Shown here piece by piece: positions 42,057 to 54,327 of a stretch of 64,000 nucleotides of DNA. The position numbers and the translations under genes were made by a program. Source of the DNA: Batkoa obscura (taxonomy: Eukaryota; Entomophthoromycota; Entomophthoromycetes; Entomophthorales; Batkoaceae). The notes beneath the pieces are model-generated. The model worked only from the letters and a program-made list of their open reading frames with translations, did no database searches and was not told the DNA's origin. The first letter of the stretch is position 1; every line of letters begins with the position of its first letter. The stretch spans positions 62,001 to 126,000 of the forward strand of contig JASVEC010000046.1 in NCBI GenBank assembly GCA_030770535.1, in the 5' to 3' direction.

Positions 42057-43872
42057 TTATTTATTTTGATTAAAAAAATTCATGACATCTTCTTTAGTAA
42101 CAATTTTACCTGATTGAGCAAATGGTGCAATAAACTCTTTAATTTTAGCTCGAATAATATCAACATGATCTGTAATTTGTACTGCTTGAGATCTTGGTAA
42201 ACTTGACAATGCTTTCATGCCTGCATCATATAAAGTTTCGACTAATTAAATAAGTTAATATTAATTTTGATTTAATAATAATATAACATTATTAATTGTT
42301 AACTATTATTATTACCGATTTCATTTTCTTCATCTCTTTCCTCTTCTTCAATAAGGTATTCTTCTTCTTCATCAATCAAATGTTCCATATCTTGATCTTT
42401 ATAAATTAATAGGCACTATATAAAATCAATATTTAATAATAGCACTATTAGTATATTAAAAGTTACTTCTTCGCATTTACAAAATATTCGACGCCATCCA
42501 TCTTTAGCAAGTAAATGAATAGGCCGAATTTGAGGTAATATATCTAATAATTAAATTATAATTATAATTTTATTGAATATAAGATAAACTGGTTTTATAT
42601 TACCTGGTTTTCTACAAAAGATAATACTTTATTTTCATCAATTTTTCTTACTTTACTTATTTTGATTTACATTTTCATCTTTTGCTTCTTTACTACTATT
42701 TAAATCTTCTTGATCTTCCATTTTTTCTTCTCTTACTCTTTTATTTTCTTTAGTATCTTTTTGTTCAGTTGAATCTTTATTATCTTCTTTATTATCTTTA
42801 TCTTCAACAATATCCTTATTATCATTCTCATCTTTTTTATTCTCTGCTGTATCACTTAATACTGTCTTTATTTCAACCTCTTTTTTAAGATTAATTTGTT
42901 TACTGATCATATCATCTGTTGTTTCATCATCTTTTGTTACTTCACTATCATTATTTTCCTTTTTATCATTATCATTTATAACTTCATTGTCTTTTATTTC
43001 GCTTTTACTATCTTCGTCTTTATATTCGTTATTATTATCCTTTGTATTTTCCACTTTATCAATCTTCTTATTAATCACAATATTTTCATTTTTTTTAAAT
43101 GCACATAATTTTCTAGTCTTTAAGTAAGAAAATAAGATTGGATGTTTAATTGTACAATCACAACAAATAAATTCATCATCATCGTCAATTTCATTCTATA
43201 TTTTATATTTAAAAAAATATAATTTAATTTATAATCTAATATACAGTTTAAAACTTAAATCTTACAATCCCAATACATCGTTGATGAAACCAGTTTTGAC
43301 AATCAATACATTCGAACATATCATCTGTTTCAGTTTCTGGGCTATAATTTCTTTTACACCTAAAAAAAAATAGTCGTTTAATTTAAAATATCAATATCTT
43401 AACACATTTCCACTTACCAACAATAAATCCCATCAAAATTTTCGGTATATACATTCCCTTCTACCTTCCTCCTCCACCCCTTTTTATCAACATCACCGTG
43501 GATCACTTCTCCCTCTTCTGGAGGAATAAACTTTTCTAAGTTACATTTATTTTGAAACTTCTTTGTCCCACATTCACACCGAAAATTTCTTTTATTAAAT
43601 AATTCCAATAATTCATGTTTCGAATGACAAGCAATAGAACAAGAATAACATATACCTGCTTTTTCTTTAATCTCCCTACTATCTTCTCTCTCACAAGTTA
43701 AGCAAACATATACAGGTTGATTTAAATGGCCTTGATGGTATGTGCATTCTTGAAATTTACCAGGTAATACTTCTTTGGCTTCAATTTCTTGTTTGAGTTG
43801 TTGTTCTAAATATTCTAAGGGTGTGACAATCGCTTCTTCGTTCGAGTTTATAATTTGATCCTTGTTTTCCAT
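42057..43872 (-). CDS. UBR7: UBR7-type E3 ubiquitin ligase (UBR box + PHD)
   Basis: Exon 1 (43872-43418) starts MENKDQIINSNEEA and holds the UBR zinc box: CTYHQGHLNQPVYVCLTC, CYSCSIACHSKHELLEL, FRCECGTKKF. Exon 2 (43359-43266) and exon 3 (from about 43197) encode a PHD-like finger (CIDCQNWFHQRCIG, CCDCTIKHPILFSYL). A ~130-residue Lys/Glu/Asp-rich insertion follows. The remaining short exons give GWRRIFCKCEECLLIYKD and the C-terminal helices AGMKALSSLPRSQAVQ and FIAPFAQSGKIVTKEDV, both typical of UBR7, ending FFNQNK. UBR7 (Mlo2 in fission yeast) is an N-recognin-like ligase linked to histone H2B ubiquitination. An 8-nt microexon near 42600 is needed to keep the frame. The charged insertion is unusual. 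Confidence 0.9.
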
Positions 43873-44328
43873 TTTGAAATTGTTTTTTAAATAAAATTAA
43901 AAAGAAATCGATCAAGAAAAGTTTTTTTGAATTGACATTTATAAGTTTAGCATAATATAAAATTGGAATCTTATTGACTAATTGAAATTTAGATTATTTA
44001 TAGGATTCTAAACGTTTTTATTTGCATTATTTTGTCCATTTTTTAATGTATAAAATTTAAAATTTAGTAAAAACATTGAAATAAAACATATTCCCTATTT
44101 TTAAACTAACAATTGAACTTACCAAAAATAAAGTCAAAATATCAATCTCAAAAAGAACATCAAAATAAATTAACTACAAAAACTAATTATTCTATCATTA
44201 ATTAAATTATAATCTATTGTAAATCATATTGAACTAACAATGATTTTATAATTAAAACATTAGATTTTATTTATTAATATCCACCACTTGTAACTCATTA
44301 ATTGTATTAATAAATCGATCTGAATCCC
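43873..44328. other. Intergenic, UBR7 promoter side
   Basis: About 450 bp between the UBR7 start and the 3' end of the membrane-protein gene. No feature recognised. Confidence 0.5.
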
Positions 44329-45041
44329 TTAAATTATATTGGTATGATAAGGAGGAGCTGTAGTATTAAATGAAGTTAAATTGTCAATATTAAAATCGTC
44401 TAACTTTTTTTGTTTCTTTGTACTTTCCATTCTTTTAATCTTCACCTGTAGTGGATCATATCCTTTTAATATAGCTACTGGATCTTGATAAAATGTATGA
44501 TGACTTTTATTTAATGAATTAAGTGAATTGTTTGCTGACATCTAAAATAAAAATTATAACTACAGTTAGTTATTAACACATAGATTATATTATTTATGCT
44601 TACCTCTTTATATTTCTCCTTTGTTTTACTTACTTTAACAAAATTATAAACCCCACCTTTTTTATCAATCTTTTTTTTATTTTTAATATACCACCAAATA
44701 AAGGAGATTATTACTACTAAAACAATAACACCTGTAGCTCCACCACAAGAAACTCCAATTACTAAACTCATATTATCTTTCGATGAACTATTAGCTCCAT
44801 TATTATTTGTTGATGCTATCTTTTCTTTTTTAGGTACACAAATAGTTTGAGCACAACTAGTTTCAGTGGGCGGTTGCACCATACATCCTCTATCCACACA
44901 TTTTACTTGACATAATTCGACCGCTGGACAATCCTGTATCCTTCGTCGTATAACCCTTACATATGCTATAAAATCAAATATTAGCTTTAACTGTTATTGT
45001 TAGCAAATTGCATTAGATTTACATTGATTTATTGAAGCCAT
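44329..45041 (-). CDS. Single-pass membrane protein with Cys-rich ectodomain, Opy2-like?
   Basis: Exons 45041-45023, about 44966-44605 and 44541-44329 join in frame (about 198 residues). A short N terminus leads to a Cys-rich region (DCPAVELCQVKCVDRGC, then SCAQTICVPKKE), an Asn/Ser linker, one clear transmembrane helix (ATGVIVLVVIISFIWWYI) and a Lys-rich stop-transfer NKKKIDKKGG. The cytosolic tail is about 90 residues. No cleavable signal peptide is visible, which would suit a reverse-signal anchor. The spacing of cysteines ending CVPK vaguely recalls the Opy2 membrane anchor of the fungal HOG pathway. That is only a suggestion, and the cytosolic tail lacks any motif I can assign. Confidence 0.65.
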
Positions 45042-45588
45042 AATATAACAATAAATAAATGAAGTTATGAAAAAACTATTTTAAAGTAATAACATTATTT
45101 TCGATTTTAATTAATAGATTAGATTTATTTGTATTAAATAAATCAAATTTTTTTCTTTATGTTTCATTGATTATTTGAATGTTCTTAATTTTTTTTAGTT
45201 GAAAATTGCTATTTTTATAATTGTTCTTCATAGTCAAATTAAAATGTGATTTTATACTCAATTAATAGAAAATAAATAATAAAAATATCTTGATTAATCT
45301 TTTTGTATTTATAATTCTATCCCTTTTTTAAATATGTATCTATTTAAACTCATATTTAAATAGAAATTAAATAATCCTTTTATAATAAGAAACATGTAAT
45401 AAAACTATCCTGATTGATCTTTTTGCATATCCTATTCCTTTTTGAGAAAAGATATAGTTGAGCTTATGTTTAAATATACAATAATATTAATAATATTAAT
45501 AATATTAATAGTAATAATAAGATATTAATAATACAATATGATAATACAAAACAATATTAATTACGCAATAAACTTCAATAAAATTGAT
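45042..45588. other. Intergenic with AAT-rich tract
   Basis: Contains repeated ATTAATA/AAT-rich DNA at about 45480-45535; otherwise nothing is seen. Confidence 0.5.
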
Positions 45589-46538
45589 TTATTTTAAAAG
45601 TTCTTTTGGAGTATCTGGTTGAGCTTTCCAATCTCCTTTTTGAAATGCTTCAACTTGTTCCAAATTTTTATAAATTTGGTTAATAATTGGAAATTCATTC
45701 ATATCAACTTCAAATCTAAATAATAAAAGCAAACGTTAATATTATTAGCTGAAAGGAATGATAGAATAATATAACAATTTACCTTAAGGCATTATAAACT
45801 TGAGGATAAATACAAAGATCTAATAAAGTAATAGCATCCCCATAACCATATTTACCATGTACAGATTTTAATTCTTGTTCTAAAACTAATCATGATAATA
45901 AACATTATTACTTATTAAATATAATAAAATATTAAAGTAATTAATAACTTACTTTTAAACCCTTCAGTAATGAAATAGTTAGCCCATTCTTTATTACCGT
46001 CCCCAATTTTCTTTAATACACTTAGATTTTGAATAGGTTGGATATCAGCTACAATTGATAAAGCTAAAGAACGAACCTAAATAATAATATAAATAAACAA
46101 CATATACATCAGCATTAGTTCTATTTACTTTTGATCTCTCAAATGGATCTTTAGGTAATAATGGGTTTTCTAATAATAAAAAATAGAAACATTAAAGTTG
46201 TTATAGTTAAATTTCAGTTGAAAACTTACCTGGATAAACTTCTTCTAAGTATTCCAATATAGCTAAGGATTGAGAAATCACTTTATCTCCAATTTTTAAA
46301 CAAGGTAATTTGCCTTGTAAATTAATATCTAAATATTCTTGGGATTTCTAAAAATAAAAAACATTAGTATCAATTATCACTTAATTATTTAATAAGAATA
46401 CGTATAATAATAAAATACCTGTTTTCCTTCTACTAAATGAATAGGTACATAATCATATTCAATACCTTTTAATATTAATGCTATACGTACACGTGCAGAG
46501 CAAGAAGAACGAAAGTAACTGTATAAGACTGGTTTCAT
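45589..46538 (-). CDS. Maleylacetoacetate isomerase (zeta-class GST)
   Basis: Several exons, from the ATG at 46538 to the TAA at 45589, give about 215 residues. Exon 1 starts [19 protein letters not shown], containing the zeta-GST active-site motif SSC..RVRIAL. It continues [18 protein letters not shown] and [16 protein letters not shown], the glutathione-binding half. The C-terminal helical domain includes [18 protein letters not shown] and [20 protein letters not shown]. The enzyme converts maleylacetoacetate to fumarylacetoacetate in phenylalanine and tyrosine catabolism, in the cytosol. It is divergent from the Pex39-like gene with only about 175 bp between start codons. Confidence 0.9.
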
Positions 46539-46713
46539 TTTGTACGAATTTCTTTTGAAAGAATTTTTGAAAAAATAGTTAATTGAATTTCGAATCTTGA
46601 ATTTAAATTTTATTTAACTGCGTCATCCATGAGTTTTAAGCTTGGTAAAATATTGGTTAGGTTTTGTAAATTGATTACTTTTTGTTTATTTTTTACTTGC
46701 ATTTTTTTTAATA
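46539..46713. promoter_or_regulatory. Bidirectional promoter, isomerase / Pex39-like
   Basis: About 175 bp between two divergent start codons must hold both promoters. Confidence 0.5.
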
Positions 46714-47276
46714 ATGAGCTATAAAGATTATGATTTTGATAATGATTTAGTGTTTCAAGTAAGCTAATAATGTAATAATACTTATAATAATAATAACAGT
46801 AACACAGAAAGGAAGAGAACAATTGATAGCCAAATTGAGTAAAACTGGGGAAGCAAAAGAAGATATAGAAGAAGAGATTAAAGAATTTTATTTTTTAAAG
46901 TAAATTTACACTCTTTTATGTATTATTTTATACAAATTAACAATGTTTAGTATCCTTCAAAACAACAATAATGAAGAAATAAAAGGAGAAATAAAAAGAG
47001 AAATAAAAGAAGGTGATCTTTAATAACCAGGTGAATTATTAAAACTAATGGAATGATATTTAATGTTTAGAAACTGAAAAATTGACATTTCAACAAATTG
47101 TTAAATTAATTGAAGAGGGCAAGCCAGTACCAGGTAATCAAGAAATATTAATAACTTAATAAATAGATTAAGTATCTTATTCAAAAGGTATAAAATCGAT
47201 TCCCAATAAAATTAATGAAGGAAAACCAAGTGATCCGCAATTAAAACCACGATTAAAACCATGGGAAAAACAATGA
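46714..47276 (+). CDS. KPWE-motif peroxisomal protein, Pex39-like
   Basis: A small gene of five exons with introns of about 40-60 nt. It starts MSYKDYDFDNDLVFQ and ends with LTFQQIVKLIEEGKPVPGIK, IPNKINEGKPSDPQ and finally LKPRLKPWEKQ. The block F..I..LI..GKPVPGI..IP plus the terminal KPWE is the signature of the small conserved proteins recently tied to PTS2/Pex7-dependent peroxisomal import (Pex39) and also found near Pex13/Pex14-type sequences. The middle is a low-complexity Glu/Lys/Ile stretch. The protein is probably cytosolic or peroxisome-associated. The gene converges on isovaleryl-CoA dehydrogenase with about 60 bp between stop codons, so 3' ends may overlap. Confidence 0.7.
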
Positions 47277-47338
47277 GAATATAGTTATAAAAAAAAATAA
47301 AAACAACTCCATCTAACTCAATTTAATTTTATTTCAAT

Positions 47339-49174
47339 TTAATTTTTAAATTCTTTATTAAATTCTCGTCCAATTAACATACGACGAATTTCACTAGTAC
47401 CTGCTCCGATTTCATATAATTTAGCATCTCTTAATATACGTCCAGTTGGATATTCATTAATATATCCATTACCACCTAATAACTGAATAGCATCTAAGGC
47501 TACTTCTGTAGCTCTTTCTGCTGCATATAATATAATACCAGCACAATCCTAATTAAAAGTATAGATTGATCAATATATATTACTATTTAAGTTTAATAAA
47601 AAGGAGTTTACCTTATTTGAACTTTTGCCTGCATCAGCAGCACGAGCTACTGCGTAAAGATAGGATCTGGTAGAGGATACTTTGGTATACATATCTGCTA
47701 ATTTACCTTGAACTAGCTAATAAAAGATAAAAAATAAAAAACTCTAAAATTAATGGGATTGTTAATACTTACCTGAAATTCACCAATGGCTTTACCGAAT
47801 TGTTTACGAGTATGTACATATGGTAAAGTAACATCCATAGCATTTTGCATAAGACTAAATATAATTAAATAGAATTTAAAATAATAATAGTTAATAATTT
47901 CTTTGACTTACCCGACAGGACCAGAAGCTAAAACTAAACGCTCATAATCTAATCCACTCATTAATACATAAACACCTTCATTTTCTTTACCAAGGATGTT
48001 TTCAGCTAATTAAAATCAAAATTAAAATATAACTAATTAATAATGCAATATTAATTTTAATAAAATAAAATGTACCTGGTACTTCACAATCTTCAAATAC
48101 CAATTCACAAGTATTCGAACCACGCATTCCTAATTTATCTAATTTTTGATGAGTAGAAAAGCCCTTAAATCCCTAAAAACAAACTTCATTAGTGTCCTCA
48201 CTTATATCCTCTTTTACTGTTACTTTTACTTACCTTTTCAACAATAAAAGCAGTAATCCCCTTAGGTCCAGCTTCTGGTTTAGTTTTAGCATAAACAACT
48301 AAAGTATTTGCATCAGGACCATTAGTGATCCAAAATTTATTTCCATTTAAAACATATTTATCTCCTTTCTTTTCTGCTTTTAAACTCATAGATACTACAT
48401 CGGAACCGGAACCAGGTTCTGACATAGCTAATGCACCAACATGTTCACCAGAGATTAACTAATATAACTGTTTAAATTGTAGATTATATATTTATTTTTT
48501 TATTACCTTTGGTAAATATTTTTCTTTTTGTTGTTGATTACCATTACGTACAATTTGATTGACACATAAGTTAGAATGAGCACCATAACTTAAAGCAACA
48601 GAACCTGAAGCTCTAGAAATTTCTTCCATGGCTATACAATGATCTAAATAGCCAAAACCTAATCCACCATATTTTTCTAAAAATGCAAATATCTAAGCCA
48701 ATATCCTTTTTTTTGATAATGATTTTCAATTACCTGGTGCAGTAATACCAAGTAATCCCATATCTCCTAAACGTTTCCATAAATGCTATAATAAATTTTA
48801 GTTATTATTTTTTAATTATTATTGATATTAAATAATTTACCATTGGAAACTCATTTTTTTGATCAATTTCTTGAGCTAATGGAGCAATCTCTTTCTGTAC
48901 AAAATCATGAATAGTTTCACGAAACTAGTTAATTTTAACATAATATCATTAATATGCATGTTTTCTTAGTTTAGAATATCTTTTACTTGTGATTGTTCAT
49001 AACTTAGACCAGCAACATGTGGGTTATAACCACCATCAGTAACAATGTTACGTACTGAATTGACAGTAAGCTTTAATGCGTTCTAATAAACCATTACATT
49101 TTATTAAAATTAAATAATGTTGATTTAAATGTTATTTTTACTTTATTTCTAGTTAAACAGTTGAATCGAAGCAT
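47339..49174 (-). CDS. IVD: Isovaleryl-CoA dehydrogenase, mitochondrial
   Basis: About eleven exons run from the ATG at 49174 ([11 protein letters not shown], a probable mitochondrial presequence) to the TAA at 47339. Recognised blocks in order are [154 protein letters not shown] and [18 protein letters not shown]. The Glu in DYERLVL is the catalytic base position specific to isovaleryl-CoA dehydrogenases. This FAD enzyme oxidises isovaleryl-CoA in leucine breakdown and passes electrons to ETF. All blocks are intact. Together with maleylacetoacetate isomerase it makes a small amino-acid-catabolism neighbourhood. Confidence 0.95.
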
Positions 49175-50587
49175 TGTTTTATTATTATAAAAGATGAAAT
49201 ATCAATTTTATTTTATTTTTGAAAATAATCGAAATTTGACAGTTTATTTTCTAGCATTTATTCTATTGGCCCAGTTTTAAAACCTCACAAGGTAGAAATT
49301 CATTGGTTTATAGAATTAGTAAGCTTTTAGTCAACCATTAAAAGTGATGTTTTGTTGAAAAAGATTTCTAGTTTAATGTTGAGTCTTCAAGATCTAGAGT
49401 TATTTTGTTCATTTTATTATTAGTTGTAAAATTCAAATGTGAAAACGCTTTATTGATTTATTTTTGAGGATTTGGAATTGAAGCTTCTAAGTGTTTTATT
49501 GAGAGTAAAAGGATTTCAATAAAAGTCTCAAAAAAAAACGAAATGACCCAAGAAGATTCAAAGGGAACAATACTAAACTTGTGAAAATAACAAAAAGTAT
49601 TGAAATTAATTTTGTTTGCATCCAATCATTGTAAGCTAAATATCATGACTTTAACTTTCAGTTTTTACAACTTAATCTAAACATGAAGTAACATGACGTG
49701 ACATGTTTGTGACAATTAGATCTAAAGTATGAGAATTCAGGGTAAACTTATTTATTGTCTTTATTTTAAAATTCAATGTTTAACTAAAAGTTTAATAAAA
49801 AGATTACATCTTTGATTCAAACTTAGAAAAATTATTATAAAGGTTGAAAATTAATAAGATATTATAAAAATAAAACTAATGATAAAAACTGATTTCAATA
49901 TCAATTCTTTGTTTCTTTAAACTATTTTAATTTCTGTGATACATTATCGATTATTATGTTTTTTTAAATTCTCACCTAAATTTACTTTACATATGTTTTA
50001 AACCTATTAAAAAAGACTATAAAAACAACTATATTTAGTATCTATGCAATTTAATCAATATAGGTAAGGTATATCTTTAAGTCATAATTCACTAATTACT
50101 TTACCAACCATCACTGAGATTTACAATTTATAATGATATAAACAGATTCTTATCACTAATTAAGTTAAGCCAAATCCCCTCTATATCTTAGCAATACATA
50201 CTTGATGTATTAATTGATGCCAAGTCATATATAACCTGAAATTAGCATCTAGTAGATAAACACACTTTTTAAAAGCTTTGAAAATTTTAAAACTATTTTA
50301 AGTAAAAAGAACTTTTATTGCAATCTGAATATATTTAGATTACTCATTCAAATTTAGATACACAAAGCTTCATCTAACAATGGGAGTAGGTGACAGTGAC
50401 AATGGGAGATGGAGGTGGAGATAGATGTTTAAAGGATAATTTGATATTTTGGGCATCAATAAATAATAATGCAATGATTATAATAAAGCCTGGATATGAC
50501 AAAAAAGTCCAGAAAATTAGAGTGAATTGTAAATAAGCAGGTTTTGATATTACGAAAGTATTTTTATAGTATTAAATTAGAACCATC
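49175..50587. other. Gene-poor region
   Basis: About 1.4 kb upstream of isovaleryl-CoA dehydrogenase with no recognised exon or RNA gene. Confidence 0.5.
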
Positions 50588-50591
50588 ATTT

Positions 50592-50690
50592 GGGAGTGTT
50601 TTTTTTGACTTCATTATTTTTTCCATTTTTCAAGCGCTATTTAAGTGGAAAAATTGTTAATAAAATTCTTAGACACGAAAATACATCCCC
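50592..50690 (+). mobile_element. MITE copy 12
   Basis: GGGAGTG left end and ACATCCCC right end with exact ATTT duplications (50588-50591, 50691-50694). Confidence 0.93.
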
Positions 50691-50694
50691 ATTT

Positions 50695-51779
50695 ATTAAA
50701 TCCTTTAAAATATATTATAATTCAAGTAGACTAATTGTAAGCTATTACATTTATAATAGGGCTATACTATTATGAATAAAAAAGATAAGATAATAGTTTA
50801 AATAACAAAGCTATATGATTTTATACATAAAAAGGATATTAATTAAATCTTACGTAATGTAATTGTGATGTTGTACTTATTTTAATATAGTTATGAAAAC
50901 AAATACTATCCGATAAAAGTCAAAATAAAATGAAGACATCATCTAATGATGTTTTTTTAAACCTTAAACCCAAAAAGGTATCAATTCTGTAAGTATTCTT
51001 AGTTAGAACTAAGTAGCTAGCTTTTCATCCCTTCATCTTTACTTTAAAGGGCGAATAGCGCGAATCAATAATATCTACTGGACCATTAAATATTTTTGCT
51101 GAATATTTACAATAAGCTTGGTGTACAGTCCAAAGAGCTGATTCATTAAAACAAGTAGAAAAAATTACATTAAAATCAAAAAGAAATATATTAAAGCAAT
51201 TCGAAGAAACTAAGAAGTATCAATCTCACAATCTAAAATGTCAAAATGGCTTTAGATTCTAGACTCTAGGTACAAGAATAGTCAAAGAATCTATATAAAG
51301 TTGTACATCTCTTTCCGGGTATCAAAGACATTCTAGCAAAACGCTAGGGACAAAACTAGCTCATATATATTCAAATGAATTTGTTTTATATTGTCAAGCA
51401 ATTGAATATCTTAACAATATCATTCTTTTTATCAAAAAATTGATTTAAAAGAAATTAACCAATAAGGACCCCCCTATCAGTTAACTTACTTTAATTTCAA
51501 GGCAAGCTTTTATTTATTTAATATAGTAAAGAGACCAGGATATCGTTAAGGAAGAGTAAATGGTTTGAAGAAGTGTCTTTGTACAAAAATGGAGACAGAT
51601 ATAAAAATTCAATATAGCAGAATTTCTTGTATTGGAGAGTAAAATCTACCTGATATTATTGATGTTTTATATATCAAAAGATATTTAACTGGTTAAAGTC
51701 TTACAGTTTTTAAATCGAGAGCTATGTTTGTTAATGAGTTTAGTATGAAAATTTTAATTTAAAAACAATTTTTAATGCT
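50695..51779. other. Gene-poor region
   Basis: Nothing recognised; no long open frame on either strand. Confidence 0.45.
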
Positions 51780-51783
51780 ATAT

Positions 51784-51879
51784 GGAGATATTTTTTGGTT
51801 TCATCACTTTTTATATTTTTAAGCACTATTTGAGTGGAAAGATTGTTAGTAAAATTCTTAAACATAAAAATACATCCCC
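51784..51879 (+). mobile_element. MITE copy 13
   Basis: GGAGATA left end and ACATCCCC right end, exact ATAT on both sides. Confidence 0.92.
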
Positions 51880-51883
51880 ATAT

Positions 51884-52704
51884 AGATTTAGCAAATAACC
51901 AAAATGATGAGATATCCTTTTACTTTAAAATTTAGATTTTATTAATAAGCATTAATTTAAGAGTTCTAAAAACTATTATTTATTACTAATTTATATTACA
52001 GTAATTTTAGCATTTTGATATTATTTACAATACGTTAGGAATTATGAATAAATGATTTTAATAATTTACCTCATTATTCTAAAATTAAGAGTAAAGAAAA
52101 TTGTATAATCAAAAGAATTTTAATAGAAATCGAAGTTGATGGGTTAAACTAACTTTTTTCGACAATCTGCCTCTTTAGTTTGCATATATTCAAGATATAC
52201 ATAAAAAATTATTAAAAGCTTTCCGCTCAAATTAACAAAAAAATAAAAGGAGTGATATCATATTAAGGTTTAAATTACAATTTTACTATATTGTTGATCT
52301 TTAGTAATAGAGGTTTTAAATCTTAATTTTTAGTATAAAAGTTAAATAAAGTTAATTACAGTTATTAAACTTTAATTGTTCAGTGGCTAACTATTCATTT
52401 GATATAAAATTTTAACTACAAATTCTGGCAAAGCTTAAGAACAGGACTTTAAAAAGAGTAAAAAAACAAATAGCACCCGAAGAAATTTTGAAAAAAAATA
52501 CATGTTTGAATTCTAACAGCTTTATTCAAACCATCACTCAAATTAATTTTTAATTTAGACCAATTGATAGATTTAATTAGTAATTAATTTAGGCCGATTA
52601 CTATATATAAATCAATTAAGTGACATTGTTTATCAAAATAAATAAATAAATAAATTAATTTGTATTGAATTAAACAACTAGAGCTATGTCATATAATAAA
52701 AACT
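51884..52704. other. Intergenic, possible MITE fragment
   Basis: A short piece around 52216-52235 (AAGCTTTCCGCTCAAATT) resembles the MITE centre, but the ends are missing. Otherwise no feature is seen. Confidence 0.35.
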
Positions 52705-53787
52705 TGAAACAATCATTGATCTTAAAGGATTAAAACTCAAAAATCGAGTAGCCCTTGGTTCATTAACTCGTAATCGTGGGATTGTCCCAAACAATGTAAA
52801 TATCGATTTTTATCGTCAAAAATTATCACCAGGTTTATTATTGACTGAGGCTATACTTATTGACCCACAAGGTATCGAATGGCTCGAAGGACCAGGAGTT
52901 TGGAACAAGGAACAAACTGTAGCGTGGAGGAAATTAATCGATACAGTACATGAAAATGATGGCCACATCTTTGGACAAATATGGCATCCATGAAGAGCTG
53001 CTAACACCTTACTTAATGCCGGTATAGCCCCACCAGCCCCTTCTGCTATTAAGGCTAACGGTAGGAGGTTTCGTTTACTTGAGGGGAGCTCTGGTTATTC
53101 TGTTCCAAGAGCAATTGAAGATCCTAAAGAATACGTACAAAAATATAAACAGGTTGCTATCAATGCTAAAGAAGTTGGATTTGACAGTATAGAATTACAT
53201 GGTGCTAATGGCTATTTACCACACCAATTCCTCGAATCTCACTCAAGCCAACGTACTGATCAATATGGTGGTAGTATCGAAAATCGTTCTCGATTTATCC
53301 TTGAGATTATTGATGCCTTTAATGAAGTATTTTCAGCTGATAGAGTTGGTATTAAATTATCTCCCTGTGGCGGCTACAATGATATGGGTGAAAAAAGTGA
53401 AGAAGAAGCCTATGGATTATTTAGCTATTTAATTTCTGAACTTGATAAGCATAATATTGCCTATATCCAACTTGCGCGTCATCTTTCTGATTTTGATTCA
53501 ACTAATCGAGGCCATAAACTTGATATTGAAAAATTCTTCCATTAATTAAGAATGTTAAGATTTTTGTTAATGGTGTTTTTACTGCCGAAGAAGGGGATAA
53601 ATATATTGCAGATGGAAAAGCTGATGTAATAGTACATGGTCGTCCATTCATCTCTAATCCAGACCTTTCTGAACGCTTCTTTAACAACAACGAATTATCC
53701 GAAATCACTGATTTTTCTACTTTTTACTTATACAGAGGCGAAGATCGTCATGTTGGATATAGTGGTTATCCTAAATTTACTAACTGA
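52705..53787 (+). pseudogene. Old-yellow-enzyme-family oxidoreductase, disrupted
   Basis: Similarity covers nearly a whole FMN-dependent NADH:flavin oxidoreductase (OYE family). It runs from LKGLKLKNRVALGSLTRNRG through LIDPQGIEWLEGPG, SAIKANGRRFRLLEG, ELHGANGYLPHQFLESHSSQ and RTDQYGGSIENRSRF to GRPFISNPDLSERF and ITDFSTFYLYRG. Conserved FMN and substrate residues (ELHGA.GY, GRPFI) are kept. The frame is not intact: no start codon is found in frame at the left end, a TGA replaces Gly in WHPGRAA near 52992, and the frame shifts near 53540. There are no introns over 1 kb and the GC content is higher than nearby. A recent loss, a retrocopy or a transferred gene are all possible. Assembly error cannot explain all three lesions easily. 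Confidence 0.8.
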
Positions 53788-53851
53788 TGAATATGTTAAT
53801 AATAAAAGTTATTAAAAATAGTCATATTGTGATTGTACTATTGTAACATTT

Positions 53852-53950
53852 GGGAGTGTCTTTTTTAACTTCATTATTTCTTCCATTTTTTAAGCGCTAT
53901 TTGAGTGGAAAATTTGCTAACAAAATTCTTAAACACAAAAATACATCCCC
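53852..53950 (+). mobile_element. MITE copy 14
   Basis: GGGAGTG left end and ACATCCCC right end with exact ATTT duplications. It lies 65 bp beyond the OYE pseudogene. Confidence 0.93.
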
Positions 53951-54126
53951 ATTTATTGTTTGTCTAGCTGTAAAGGGTTTTTGATCTAAAATAAAAGTGA
54001 TTCTCAAACATTAATATTATTTTTTGATACATTGTTACTTTTTAATATACTATCCTTTTTGCAATTATAATATTATCTTTTTTATTGAAAACAACTTACT
54101 TTTATGTCAAATTACTTTTAATATAT

Positions 54127-54225
54127 GGGGATGTATTTTTGTATTTAAGAATTTTACCAACAAATTTTCCACTCAAATAGCGCTTAAAAAATGGAAAAAA
54201 TAATGAAGTCAAAAAAAACACTCCC
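54127..54225 (-). mobile_element. MITE copy 15 (first of tandem pair)
   Basis: GGGGATG left end and CACTCCC right end, ATAT at both sides, the right one shared with copy 16. Confidence 0.9.
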
Positions 54226-54229
54226 ATAT

Positions 54230-54327
54230 AGAGATGTATTTTTGTATTTAAGAATTTTACTAATAACTTTTCCGCTTAAATAGCGCTTAAAAATGGAAAA
54301 AGTAATGAAATCAAAAAAAATCCACGT
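54230..54327 (-). mobile_element. MITE copy 16 (second of tandem pair)
   Basis: Left end AGAGATGT (diverged), degenerate right end, right flank ATCT. Same orientation as copy 15. Confidence 0.85.

Noticed and set aside
50590-50775. 61-codon plus-strand frame as a gene
   Set aside because: Its first half is MITE copy 12; the rest has no recognisable feature.
52990-52996. TGA read as an amino acid in the OYE gene
   Set aside because: Other genes in the window use TGA as a stop (for example the Pex39-like gene), and the OYE locus has additional lesions.
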